Assembly (NCBI GenBank): GCA_027625915.1
Contig: JANTQA010000044.1
Span: 310,001 to 374,000, forward strand
Direction: 5' to 3'
Source: Anaeramoeba flamelloides
Lineage: Eukaryota; Metamonada; Anaeramoebidae
DNA length: 64,000 nt
The first letter of the stretch is position 1, and each line of letters opens with the position of its first letter. Of this stretch, positions 34,006 through 45,033 are shown in pieces. The notes beneath the pieces are model-generated. The model made no database searches and had not been told where the DNA came from. It saw nothing but the letters and a program-made list of their open reading frames with translations. The position numbers and the translations under genes are program-made.

Positions 34006-35091
34006 CTATTGTAACTCGTATAATTCTCTTTGAGATTCCAAAACATTTAGATGCTCGTTAATCCTTTGCGCGATGTTTTCAATAAAGCCAATGGCTTCTT
34101 TTGTAGGCGCATAATCAGGATGAAGAGGATCAATGTGCTTGAGGGCTTCAGACAGCAGCAACTTGTATCTTGGTAATCGCTGAATTGGCATAATCAAGTA
34201 TGAAGTGATGTCAAGGTTAAGCGCCTCGGGAGTGTGTTTAACTTCCAAGAGCCAACTGCTAAACTTTTCTTTTTTGCTTCGTAAATGCGCTAACAGTTTC
34301 AGCCCCTCGTCATAGCCCTCACAATAGTTTTGATAAAGATTAACAATAACTTTAAACCCCTGAAAGCATTTTCCCAATCTTGTATTATGGACCAATTCTT
34401 GATCGGTGGCAACTACGTCTTCTTTTTTCTTTTCTTTCTCTTTCTCTTGTTCTTCTTTATTAGACTGTTTATTTTGGTCTTCTCCATTTTCTTTTTTGCT
34501 TTCTTCTTCTTTTTCGTTTTCTCTTTCTTTATTACCACCACTCACTTCTTCTTCTACCTCTTGTTTATTTTCTAATTGATCTTCTTTTTTTGTATTCTCT
34601 TGCTTCTCTTTTTTTTTTTCTTTCTTTTCTTCTTTCTTTTCTTCTTCCTTATTTTCGTCTTCATTTTCTCCTAATTTTTCACTTTCTTTGTAATTTTTGC
34701 TTTTGCTTTCTTTTTCTTGTTTTTGATCATGGCTTTTTGTTTGATATATTAAGAGACCCAACCTTTCCCTAAGAGAAACCAAGATTTTGTTTGAGTGATA
34801 ATCGGAAAGTTCTTCAATATTTTGGAAAATGGTTTGAAACTCTTTTTGATCGACAAATCTTTGGCTTTTTTTTTCGAGGGTTATTGATTGGAATAAGGGC
34901 TTTGCAAAGAGGTATACACACATACTTAACCTTCCTGAATAAGTCTCTTCTGTAGTTAACATTTCTTGAAGTGTTTTCATTCTCAGTGTTGCTTTTTTAC
35001 GGAGCCGATCAAGTGGTTTTTTCATTATGTGCCTCCGAAATTCGCTTTGTATTTGAACAATCAAATTTACGTCTGAGCAATCGTTTGTCAT
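34006..35091 (-). CDS. RhoGEF (IQ-DH part of an IQ-DH-PH protein)
   Basis: A 361-aa frame from ATG 35091. Residues 8-30 form an IQ motif (IVQIQSEFRRHIMKK), a calmodulin-binding site. A DH domain follows: LQEMLTTEETYSGRLSMCV is conserved region 1. A Glu/Lys-rich insert of about 85 residues comes next. The domain then resumes with GLKLLAHLRSKKEKFSSWLL and LDITSYLIMPIQRLPRYKLL, the catalytic helix that contacts Rho-family GTPases, and ends in a long C-terminal helix. DH domains swap GDP for GTP on Rho proteins to drive actin remodelling. TAG at 34006 ends the frame exactly at the DH-PH junction, yet PH sequence follows in phase. The gene looks recently inactivated or mis-sequenced; an isolated DH domain could still be made. 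Confidence 0.82.
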   Translation of the reverse strand: MTNDCSDVNLIVQIQSEFRRHIMKKPLDRLRKKATLRMKTLQEMLTTEETYSGRLSMCVYLFAKPLFQSITLEKKSQRFVDQKEFQTIFQNIEELSDYHSNKILVSLRERLGLLIYQTKSHDQKQEKESKSKNYKESEKLGENEDENKEEEKKEEKKEKKKEKQENTKKEDQLENKQEVEEEVSGGNKERENEKEEESKKENGEDQNKQSNKEEQEKEKEKKKEDVVATDQELVHNTRLGKCFQGFKVIVNLYQNYCEGYDEGLKLLAHLRSKKEKFSSWLLEVKHTPEALNLDITSYLIMPIQRLPRYKLLLSEALKHIDPLHPDYAPTKEAIGFIENIAQRINEHLNVLESQRELYELQ

Positions 35092-36145
35092 TTTATTTAA
35101 GACTCAAAACACAATATTTTTTGTGAAGAATAATAAAGAGAGAAAATTATTTTAGCCTTTGGCACTCCAAATAGATAAACGACAAAAAATGAATCTATCA
35201 TACTTTTTTTCTCTTTAGGATTTACACTTTTTTGATTTTAATGATTTGTGTTTGGAATTATAAGATGATATCTATTGATCACTTTTTTGTTTAATTCATT
35301 CACCAATGTTTTACTTTTTTTTATTAGAATAAAAAAGTCTTTGTGCTACATATTGCTATTTAAGGGGCTCATTTCATTATCCTTGCAGATATAGTTAAAG
35401 TATGTTTTAATTTGGTATAAATGATATTAGTGCTCATGGCTCGAATAGTTTCTGTGACTCTAAAAAATTTATTTTAATGTTTAACAAACAATAAATTCAT
35501 GATTTTTTTACATATGATCACTTTTAAAAAATGGTTCTTTTTAGAGTTTTTTTTTAATAAATTCCTTTTTCTAATATAAAAAGAGTTATAAAAAAACAAG
35601 ATTACACCTGTATACAAAAATTCAATATTTAGAACATCCAAAAGTTACTATTTTTACTTTTTTTATGATTTCAAAGATTAGCTCAATAATCATGAACATA
35701 ACAACTTATAGAATGGTTCTTCTGGTTTTGGTTTTGACAAAGTTTCTTGTAACATCAAAATATTTCGAATATTTTCAGAAATAATTTGTTAAAAGAATTT
35801 AAAGGTTAATTTAATTTTTAAAAGAAATTTGAATTTTTTTTCAACTAATCTATTTTTGGACTAATGTAAGAAACATATCTTTCAACTTTAGAATCCGAAT
35901 ATTGATGATTCAGCCTTTAAAATTTATCCTAAAATGCAGTTTTATCTGAAATTCTCTTGTTTTTGACTCATAGATAATTATTTACTGTTTTTTTTTCTAC
36001 GCCCTTTATCCCCAATAAGAATAATCTAATTGTTTTTTAATGAATAATTTATTCATTAAAAAAGATATTTAAATAAAACTATTGATTTTCTTTTCTCTCT
36101 CAATTAGTATTCAATATCAAGGGATATTTAAAATAGAAATTGATG

Positions 36146-36179
<34 letters not shown>

Positions 36180-36334
36180 AAATATATAATAATTAATTTG
36201 AAAAAAAAAAAAAACATGTATTTTTTCATTATAAATTTTTACCATTTTTTTTAAAATATTTTCTTTAATTTTTATTATTTTTCCAACAACCTTAGTCATA
36301 TTAATATTGGAATTTTTTTTTATAATTTTTACTT
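35092..36334. other. Upstream region of the RhoGEF gene and intergenic sequence
   Basis: AT-rich without a recognised gene. It carries a (TA)n microsatellite at about 36147-36176. Confidence 0.4.
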
Positions 36335-36536
36335 ACAGTTAGTTCCACTTTTAAGGCACAAAGTTTCAAGGATATTTAAGGAACAAAAAAATCTCAAATT
36401 AAGGTACATAATTTGTAATTTTAATTTTTACAATTTATTTAAGTCGAATTTGAATCTTATGCTTTAATTTCAGATTTTTTTGTTGCCTTAAATTTTTTTT
36501 TTTAATGATTGTGTCTTAAAAGTGGAACTGGTTGTA
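36335..36536. mobile_element. MITE family 4 copy (~200 bp)
   Basis: Ends ACAGTTAGTTCCACTTTTAAG and CTTAAAAGTGGAACTGGTTGT form inverted repeats beside TA. It matches 18219-18420, including the interior AATTTGAATCTTATGC-like block. Confidence 0.88.
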
Positions 36537-38556
36537 TCTTATTATTAACTTTTTAAAAATTACACATAAACTAAATATTATTATTGAATAAGAGGCCATA
36601 AAATTTAAATCATTTTCAAGACCTGATTTTATTTAAACTCCATTTTAGCCAAAAAGGGTCCGGTTCAAAAGGAAAAAGTCAATTTATTTTTAAGAATCAA
36701 CCAAACTTAGATTGTTTAGAAATATGAGAAATAACAAACTTCATATCCGAGTCGATAATCATAAAAAAAAAGTCTGAACAAACCATAAATTTCAAAAAAA
36801 AATAAATATTAAAAAATTTTTTGGACCTTTTCATTGGAATGTCTTGTGTAAAAATCTAAATTTCATTAGAAAATTAAAAATTATTGACAATAAGATTTTT
36901 TACTTGTGAATGTATTGAATTTTAAAAGAACATACAAAGCCTCACTTTTCTTAAAGTTAATTTGGGGTTTCAAAGATTTTTTTTTCAACTTTAATTTAAT
37001 AAAAAAAAAATAAAAAAGAAAAAAACAGAAGAAAAAGTAAAAAAAAAACAAAAAAAAAATTTTACTAAATGAGAAAAAATGATTTTGATCTAAAAATTGA
37101 AAATTTATATCGAGAAGAATAATGAATTAAACTCATAGAATATGTTTTATCTCTTCAATAAAACTGGGCACCTTTGACTGAAAAAGAGTTTATATTGACA
37201 AATTGATTTTTAATAAAGATTTTTTTCAAATTTTTACAAATAAAAAAAAAACACAAACACAATTATTTTTTACATAGTTTGTAAGATTATTTTATTATCT
37301 TTAATAATATTTAAATGTTAATTTTTTTTTCATTATTTTTCGTTGATTGTTTTCTCTATTTAAAAAAAAATTTTTATTCTATAATTCCAATATAATAAAT
37401 GAAATTATTTTACAATTTTATTTTTTTTTGTTTTTTTCTAATAATTTTTATTGCTTAAATAAAAATTTTAGAAAATTCTTCATATTAAAATTTTAATTTT
37501 ATAGTTGATTAATTTATCGATTAAAACAGTTTTTAATTATTAAAGTTAAAAACAAAATAGTATTTTTTGATATTTTTTGAAAAAAAAAACAAATCACAAA
37601 AATCATAATCCATTTTTTTTTTTTTTTCGATATTTTGATTTTTTATATCATTAGATAATTAATTCACTTTGCTGCTTTATTAATTTAAAATTAGTTTTAA
37701 AAGACCTTTTGAAAAATTCTAAACTTACAAATTGTTGTTAATTAGAAAATATTATTTTTGAAATTGAAATAATTGTTTTTTTCTTGTTCAAGAGTTTTAA
37801 TAAAGTTAAATTTTATATTTCAATAATTTATAAAATACTTTTTTCAATGAAAAATACTCTTTTATTGTTAAAAATAAAATGATACTATTTTTTATTTTTG
37901 AAAGATTGTGAAAATTTAAACAAATTCAGAGATAAAAAGTCTTGTTCTTTTGATAAAAAAAAAAAATAAAAAAGATACGAAAAAAAAAAATAATAATTTT
38001 ACAATCAAACCTTTCCTTATTGTTAAATTTGTTTCACAAAGTTTTGAACGAAAATAATACACAAAATTTATAAAATGAATTATCAAATCATAAAAAAATG
38101 TGCGTTTTTATTGATTTGCAGATAACAAAAGTATTAACTATCAAAATTTTTAACTTTGAAAAAAACAGACAAAATTTAAGAATATATATAAACGATTTAA
38201 TAAATGTTTTTATAACATAAACTAACAATTAATAATTATCGGATTATTATTGCTTATTCAAACTATATTATTGAAACTAACATATTTATTAAATTTTGAA
38301 ATAAAAATTAAAATCCAATAACAAAATGCCTCAAAAAAGAAAAGAAAAAATGCAAAAAAAAAATGTAATATATATATATATATATATTATAGTATATATG
38401 AATCTAACAAAGAAATAAATATTAAAAAAAATATTTAATGAGTATATTTGTTAATTATCTCCATCAATTTACTCATCAGAAACAGAATTAGTATTGAAAA
38501 CAGAACTTGAAAAGATAATTTTATTATAATCATTTTTAATTTACATCAGTATTTTC
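36537..38556. other. AT-rich intergenic sequence
   Basis: No gene or clear repeat is recognised. A (TA)n run lies near 38370-38390. Confidence 0.4.
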
Positions 38557-39768
38557 TTAATTTTCATTATAATCTCCATCTAAGTCCTCATCTTCATTGG
38601 TGTTACCATTTTCAACAATATATTCATCTGTTTTCCCGTCATTCCCCCTGGTGCTTTGCTGATTATTTGAATTTTCCTCATCGCTGCTACTAGTAGATGT
38701 GATGGATGAATGTTCAGTACTTTGATCACTGGATTTCTCTTTAGTATCTAATTCTATATCGTCATCCCTTTCGTTTAATATTTCTAACCCAGCATTATTC
38801 GTTTCAATTAGCATATTGGAGTAAAAATCTGATTCCAAAAAAACAGGGTATGTATTAGTATACATTAACTCTAAGATTTCTGAACAGGGGGGCTGTAAAA
38901 GATTAACATCCACAGAGCCATTATTAATTTCATTGGAAACCTCTTTTGAAACTATTGAAGAGATGTTTATTTGTAAAGGCGCTGTGGGGATAATGAATTG
39001 TTTGTAAATTTTTTGGATCAATTTTTTTCGTTTCTTTTTCGAATTGCTGTTTTTATAGGTCTTTGAAGCTTGATAAAACATAATGTTTTCAATTGAATAA
39101 TCGCTTTCACAAAATTTAACAAAATATGGAAGTTTTGATTTGTTGTTGATGATTTCTAAAAATCTGGGGTAAATGGCTTCCTTTTGTTCTATTGTCTCTT
39201 TACTTTTCTTCTCATAGCGGAAACTCAAATAAAGTGGATATCCAAATACAATTAAATATTGGTTAAAGCACGTTATAAGCGCAAGAACCCTATTCCGAAT
39301 ATAAACCCCAGATAACTGGTTTATAACAAATACCACGATAATTACAAATTGGTTCACAACAACACCATAAATTTCCTTTTTGATCTTATATGGATCCTTA
39401 ATCTTTCGAATTTTGACCAATAAATAGATCAAATTACCCAACAGAATACATACCATTAGAACCAACATTGCCAAAAATACCTTATCGCTTGAATATTTTC
39501 TTGTTGTTCTATTGATCTTTCTTGTATAAAAAATTATTATTGCCAGGATAAGTATTAATACCAAGATACTTGTCAGAACGAGAAAGAAAAATTTTTCGGA
39601 GAAGATTGCTCGTCTTTTTAAAATTCTTTTTTCAATCTCTGGTATTGTTTTTTCAAAAGCTAAACTATCATCAGTCACATGCGTTGAACTTGTTTCATCA
39701 ATATGTTTTTTGGTAATATTTTTTAAATTTTTTGGTAATTGATTAAATGATTCCTTTTCTGTCACCAT
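38557..39768 (-). CDS. Four-TM plus RGS-domain protein (possible 3' part of a seven-TM RGS gene)
   Basis: A 403-aa frame from ATG 39768. Hydrophobic segments at about 61-82, 95-118, 131-152 and 158-180 are membrane helices. Residues 200-325 are an RGS domain: YPRFLEIINNKSKLPYFVKF, FCESDYSIENIMFYQ, PLQINISSIVSKEV and TYPVFLESDFYSNML follow the family pattern. The tail is Ser/Glu/Asp-rich. RGS domains speed GTP hydrolysis by G-alpha subunits. Plant AtRGS1 and protist homologues place RGS behind seven helices; here only four precede it. The frame is open upstream of the ATG for about 15 codons, with AG acceptor-like sites. Missing helices may therefore lie in upstream exons; the three-TM exons at 44351-45033 are candidates. 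Confidence 0.82.
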   Translation of the reverse strand: MVTEKESFNQLPKNLKNITKKHIDETSSTHVTDDSLAFEKTIPEIEKRILKRRAIFSEKFFFLVLTSILVLILILAIIIFYTRKINRTTRKYSSDKVFLAMLVLMVCILLGNLIYLLVKIRKIKDPYKIKKEIYGVVVNQFVIIVVFVINQLSGVYIRNRVLALITCFNQYLIVFGYPLYLSFRYEKKSKETIEQKEAIYPRFLEIINNKSKLPYFVKFCESDYSIENIMFYQASKTYKNSNSKKKRKKLIQKIYKQFIIPTAPLQINISSIVSKEVSNEINNGSVDVNLLQPPCSEILELMYTNTYPVFLESDFYSNMLIETNNAGLEILNERDDDIELDTKEKSSDQSTEHSSITSTSSSDEENSNNQQSTRGNDGKTDEYIVENGNTNEDEDLDGDYNEN

Positions 39769-40002
39769 TAAATAGGAGAGTTTTTTGACTATTTGAATTT
39801 TATCTCTATTATTTGTTTATTCGTTTAATTTTTTTTTTATTAAAATAATTGAAAAAAAATAAATAATAAAAAAAATAAAAATGCGAAGGAAAATTAGTTA
39901 AAATATTCAAATAAAATATATAAAAAAAAATTATTCAAAATGAATGAAATTTTAATAAACGGATGCTAAAAAAAAATCTTTTTGCAAGATCTAATATTTT
40001 AT

Positions 40003-40660
40003 TTTATTTTTTTTTTTTTGAAGGGAGGCAGTAATTCCCTCTTACAGCCGTTAGGTTTTCCGGAATTTAAAAGAATAGAGTAAAATCATAGATTTTGCTC
40101 AATTCTTTTGAATTCTGGAAAACCTAGGCACTTTCCGTTAGGTTTTTTTTAATTTAAGAAATAAACCGAAAATTTATTTAATTTTATATTTATTTCTTAA
40201 ATTAAAAAAAACCGTTGTTAGGTTTTCCAAAATTTAATAGAATTGAGTTAAATCCTTGATTTTACTCTATTCTTTTGGATTCTGGAAAACCTAGGCACTT
40301 GACGGCACTTTCTCTAATTTCTAAATATTTGTTTAGAAATTTTAACAGAGAATCATAATTTTCGTTATCATTAACCAATGATAAGATGAATAATGAGTAT
40401 TTATTTTGAATAATTTCAAATTTATTATTTTTAAGTTTTTTATTAATTTGAATGCGTTCTTTAATTCAAATTATTCGATTTTCTTTATCATAGAATGGGC
40501 GGCTACATAAAAAATGATCGATCTCTTCAATAATTTCTAGGTTGAAATATTTTTTGCATAAATTGCAAGATTTTGTTTTTCTTTTATTCTTATCAAAAAC
40601 ATAAAAATATCTATTTAGGTAATTTGTGAAATTTCTTAGTTTTAATATGGAAGTAAAACC
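40003..40660 (-). mobile_element. LINE 3' end, copy 2, split by a hairpin element
   Basis: On the minus strand it matches the LINE at 21928-22330. The poly-A is seen as a T-run ending near 40019. The 3' UTR is 40020-40049 (GAAGGGAGGCAGTAATTCCC, CTCTTACAGCC). The C-terminal zinc-knuckle region is 40314-40655. A 264-bp hairpin element separates the two parts. The knuckle's last Cys context differs (FLCSRPF against FLWDCPF), so it is an old copy. 5' truncated near the same place as copy 1. Confidence 0.85.
40050..40313. mobile_element. 264-bp modular hairpin element inserted in the LINE
   Basis: Begins GTTAGGTTTTCCGG and ends GACGGCACTTTCT. It contains three adjacent inverted repeats: GTTAGGTTTTCC...GGAAAACCTAGGCAC, a TTTAATTTAAGAAATAAA hairpin, and a second GGTTTTCC...GGAAAACCTAGG. 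Relatives are at 40695-41035, 56083-56466 and 63329-63705. No ORF. Confidence 0.8.
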
Positions 40661-40694
40661 CTTCCATTATAAATATTTTTCGTAGTTGGATTTA

Positions 40695-41035
40695 TTTTTA
40701 TTCAAAAGAATTGAGTAAAATCTTTGATTTTTCTCAATTATTTCAAATCCTGGAAAAGCGGCGTTAGGTTTTCTTGAGTTTTCTGTTTATTTAGAAAATC
40801 AATAGATTTTCGTTAGGTTTTTTTTTTACTTTAGAAATAAACCGAAATTTTATTAAAATTTTCTGTTTATTTTTAAAGTAAAAAAAATCTAGAACACTTC
40901 ACAAATAAAACAGTAAACCTCAAGAAAACCGCCGTTAGGTTTTCCAAAATTTAAAAGAATTGGGTTAAATCTTTGATTTTACTCTATTCTTTTGAATTCT
41001 GGAAAACCTAGGCACTTGACGGCACTCTACGGTAA
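40695..41035. mobile_element. Modular hairpin element, second copy beside the LINE
   Basis: Shares GTTAGGTTTTC...CTGTTTATT, the AAATAAACCG hairpin and the terminal GGAAAACCTAGGCACTTGAC with 40050-40313. It has an extra module with CTCAAGAAAACCGCC. Lies just beyond the 5' truncation of the LINE copy. Confidence 0.75.
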
Positions 41036-41772
41036 TTGACGACACGACTGTTTGTTTATATCGTTATTATACATATTAATTTTAAATATTCTTGACCTTT
41101 CCATCCAGAACAATTTATTATTAATTTTTCTCGAGATTGATTTAGATTCATAGCTCAAATAATTTTAAGTTTTCTACTTTCCAATTAATATTCCGAATGC
41201 CTTTTTTTGAAAATTTTAATTTTGTTCTGATATGTGTTCAAAACCAAGAATTTTTAATATCTTTTTGAGAGAATTTAATAAAATTGAAAAAATCCTATGA
41301 ACTATTTATATTTTATTATCTGCTAACATAAATTCTTTGACTAGCATAATATTTATTGACTTCAAAGAATTTTGAGTCAAGGGGTCGTGTTGGGGTTTAG
41401 GTTTTGTTTTGAAATGTATTGTGGATGATAAAACCTGATTCTGTTATTCAAATTCAAATTTTAAATTTCAAAAGGTCAGAAAATCAATATTTACATTATA
41501 TTAGTGACTATCTAAAATTCATTCAAACCGCTAATATTGTTACTTCAAGTATATCACTACACTCGAAAATAATTTGAATATAACCCAAGTTTTTTCAAAA
41601 AAATTGATTTTATATTTGATTTGATTTGTTTACAAATTAATGATTTTTTTTGGATAAAAAAAACTTTCTTTCAAAAATCAAAAATCGCAAAATTGAAAAT
41701 ATTTTGATTTTCCTTTTTTGACATTCTTTTGTTTCATTTTTTAATGGTTAATACATTGTATTCCAATCTATA
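41036..41772. other. AT-rich intergenic sequence
   Basis: No gene or repeat is recognised. Confidence 0.4.
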
Positions 41773-42422
41773 AAGAGTATAAAATATATAAATTATTGAG
41801 TAACCATCAACGGTTTTAAATGGGATATTGAAAAAAATATTCCAAACAAAACAATTTTATCCCTTTAACAAATAGAAAAAATAAAAAAAATCTAAATCTT
41901 CAAAATCATTTGAGAAAATGACTGAAAATGAAAATCTAATTAATTGTAGTTATTCCTTAGATAAAAGAAAATTGATTAGAAAGTATCTATTATAAGAATT
42001 GGTTTGTTTATAAATTTGTGAAATTACTTGGTTTGTATATTCTTTCAATCTTTCCTTTAAATAATTTTTTCAAAATTTTGACTTTAAAACTGGAAGTAAA
42101 TTAAGGGAAATTTTTTTACCAATTTTTTTTTCCTATATTTATACAAATCCAAAATAATCAAAAGCTTTTCTTAAATGAAAAAAACAATTCAAATATTTTA
42201 ATTTAATATAAACGATTTTTGTATTTTAAAATTTAAGATCAAAAAATAGATTTTCTTTTTCCTTCATTTTCTCAATTAATTTTGGAGATTTAGATTATTT
42301 TTATTTTTTCTATTTGTTAAAGGGTTAAAATTTGTTTTGTTTGGAATATTTTGAAACAATACCCCAAGTATACGGTCGGCGATTACTCGATAATTTATAC
42401 ATTTATTTTGTCTGTAAAATAT
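41773..42422. mobile_element. ~650-bp element with ~170-bp terminal inverted repeats
   Basis: Left arm about 41773-41945 and right arm about 42240-42422 are imperfect inverted repeats. Shared blocks: ATATTCCAAACAAAACAA, CCCTTTAACAAATAGAAAAA and ATCTAAATCT with TTGAGAAAATGA. The interior is non-coding. Arm divergence suggests an older element. Confidence 0.7.
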
Positions 42423-42695
42423 GAATATAATTTTGAATTTTTGAATGATATTTTCAATTGATCATAAAAAAGGGAATTTGTAGTATTTTGTTGAAATTTT
42501 CCGGTTTTAGATTTGACGGTAAGCTTTCTATTACTTTCATTATTAAGAACATTTTGAAAGTCAACAAAAAATAAAAAGTTTCTCCGTATTTAAAGCAAAA
42601 ACTTTCTTTCTTTTTTATTATTCTTTGCTACATAACTGGAAACATGGAGTATCTATTTTTGGATTTTTTTTTGATAAAAATTGATTTTTAGAATT

Positions 42696-42975
42696 AACTA
42701 CTTATATCAGATCCAGTACTGTACGAGGCATGATAGAAATATTCAATTACAAACCGGTATTTTGAAAGTGTCTCGTCAAATTGAATTAAATAATAGCTTT
42801 CCCCCGGTATTAAATAGATTTCAAAAAAAAATAATAAAACTTGTCTTTAAAAAATATTCAACAGGAATACGTTATTCTTTAATTCAATCTAGTGAGACCC
42901 ACCCAAAATGTCCCATTTTTTATTGAAGTTTTTTTATCACTCCTCGCATAGTACTGGATCTGATATAAGTAGTTT
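42696..42975. mobile_element. 280-bp MITE with ~33-bp inverted ends
   Basis: Ends AACTACTTATATCAGATCCA and TGGATCTGATATAAGTAGTT, each continuing inward to GTACT...CGAGG. The interior is unique and includes a short open frame without a recognisable domain. Non-autonomous DNA transposon of unknown superfamily. Confidence 0.82.
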
Positions 42976-43254
42976 CTTCTAACAATTGATTTTTCTCAAA
43001 AAAACTTGAAAAATAGAGAAATCATGTTTAAATTGTAATGTATTCCAAAAAAAGCAGGGCATTTTTTTTTTTACATTTTATAAAAAATTATCTTTGTGAG
43101 TTGATATATCCATAAATTGACAATGTAAATTAAGTTTAATATTAATACTGATTGAATCAATGAATATTTTATTTCAAAATATATTAAAAAAAAAATTTAC
43201 AAAAATTAAAAAAAAAAATTATTTGCAATTTTTTTGGAGAAAAAAAACTATTCC

Positions 43255-43565
43255 CAATTAAATGAAAAATGGTAATATGAAAGGGTGTAACGATTTTTAA
43301 ACAAGGTAATACAGTTATAAGGCTTTCCATTCACTTTGAAAATTTTTATCAAGATTAAAACGCTTTGAAAAACGATTTTTTTAGATCAAAAAGAAAATAA
43401 TAAAAACTAATTTTCTAATTGAAAAATATTAATATAATATCATACACCAGAAATTTTAATATCTTTTATTTTTGTAATATTGCACTTATAAACAAATTGA
43501 ATTCTTATTAAAAACCGATAAATGATTGTTAATAAGTTTGAATATTTAAATAGTTTTTTGGAATA
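43255..43565. repeat. Dispersed ~300-bp repeat, second copy
   Basis: Direct-orientation relative of 12340-12640, sharing TTTTTAAACAA, a GAAATTTTAATAT block, AACAAATTGAATTCTTAT and TTTGAATATTTAAATAG near the end. Confidence 0.6.
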
Positions 43566-44350
43566 TTTAGTTTAATAAAAATATTCTAAAATAAATTTGT
43601 TACACTCATTCTGAATGAGCTTTTAGTGGATAAAATGAAAAGTCTTTTATAAATTTGTAAATATTTTTTTTTTTTGATTTCTCAATATTAACTTATTTTG
43701 AAATTTATTTCAATTTTGGCAAAGTATTCATTTAATTACAGTCGCTTTTTTGAAGAGTTACCATATGAAAGGATGAGTTTTTATTCTATTAAAAACTTTT
43801 TCAAGGTGAGAAAAAAAAAGAAGAAATTTTGTTTGTTCACAAAGATCAAAAAAATTAAAAAAAAAAAGTGAAAATATTTCGATTTATAAAAAAAATCTCG
43901 TCTCAAGTAAAAATTGTCTTTAAGTGATTGACGAAAGAAGGATTCTCTTTTTCTTGAAATAATTCGTATTTATTCCTTTTTTTAATTAAACCAAACGAAA
44001 TTTTCATTAAAAAATACGACTTGCAAATAATGATCAAAACAAAGCAAACGGTTTTTTCAAAAGTAAAAATTTGTGGTCCTAAGAAAGCTTTTTGTTTCGT
44101 AATAAACTTCAAAATATATTTTGTAAATAATTGTTTTTAATTAATTACAAAATTTCAAATTTTTGTTATTTGGAATATTTGCAATTAATTCAAAACTATT
44201 ATTATTTTTATGAGATTTGTGTTTGTAAACAAATTGTAATTCAAAAAACAAAATTTCTCTCTCATGTTGGCAAAAAATCAAAAAATAGAAAAGATTGATT
44301 AAAAGATTTCTTATTTTTATGAATTCATTTCATAAAGATAAAAAATAATT
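43566..44350. other. AT-rich sequence 3' of the three-TM gene
   Basis: A 69-codon minus-strand frame at 43903-44112 contains a hydrophobic stretch (VCFVLIIICKSYFLMKISFG). It could be a further exon of the gene at 44351-45033, but no domain match is visible. Confidence 0.3.
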
Positions 44351-45033
44351 TTAACAATTATTACAAAAAAAAAGCAATATTCGGTTGGTTCTCAGAAACA
44401 AATTGTACTCTTGGGTTCTGGAGAAGAACTTGATTGAATAATTTGGGATTGCTTTTAGATTTTGAAATTTCTCCATTTTGCAATAAATCAAAAGAAATTT
44501 TTCTTCGGTTCTATTAACCTTTGACAAAAAATTTGATTCTTTTGCTTTGTAAACAAAACAAGAAATAATTAAAATAATTTCCGAAAAAATATTCTCTAAA
44601 AAATTTGATAAAAATAAAAAAACAAAAACATACTTATTAGTGTTATAGATAAAATGAATTCTCCATGCGTGTGCAATAAAAACACCCCAAATAAGGCCTG
44701 GTGTAAGGAAAATAATACTGACATAATACAGTGTTGGTATTTCATTTCCAGGTCTATCGGCGACAAAACTTGCCCCTATGAGTACCCCAGTGAAGATCAC
44801 AAAAAAGAAGATTGTATTTGATCTTGCCTATTTTGAAAAATCGGTAACATTTGAAAAAAGTTAGGTTGTGGAGGAATAAAGAATAAGAACGCCAGCAAAG
44901 AAAAACAAAAAAAGAGATAAAATTATACTTGGATAATACGATTCTTTTTGTGAAACAAGATCAAAGCCACTAGAGAGAAGCCAACAAATGTTGCAATTGC
45001 AAAAAGGATTGCGTACCTGTCATAAAATTCCAT
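44351..45033 (-). CDS. Spliced three-TM membrane protein, likely N-terminal part of a seven-TM receptor/RGS protein
   Basis: Exon 1 is 44929-45033 (ATG 45033), exon 2 44634-44827, exon 3 44351-44510. Introns are 44828-44928 (CAA|GTATAA...AAATAG|GCA, 101 bp) and 44511-44633 (AA|GTATGT...TTAATAG|A, 123 bp). Both splices preserve the frame, giving about 152 aa. The sequence begins MEFYDRYAILFAIATFVG, a first helix. Next come KKNRIIQ and a second helix (NTIFFFVIFTGVLIGAS). A third follows (YYVSIIFLTPGLIWGVFIAH), then AWRIHF. The short basic loops after helices 1 and 3 resemble seven-TM RGS proteins of plants and protists. Exon 3 may itself have a GTAATA donor just before its stop, so more exons could follow. 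The final helix count and identity are inference. Confidence 0.6.

Noticed and set aside
34006-34008. UAG read as a sense codon (code reassignment)
   Set aside because: Long intact genes in the window contain no internal UAG, and a UGA and UAA also interrupt the same locus, so local decay or error is simpler.
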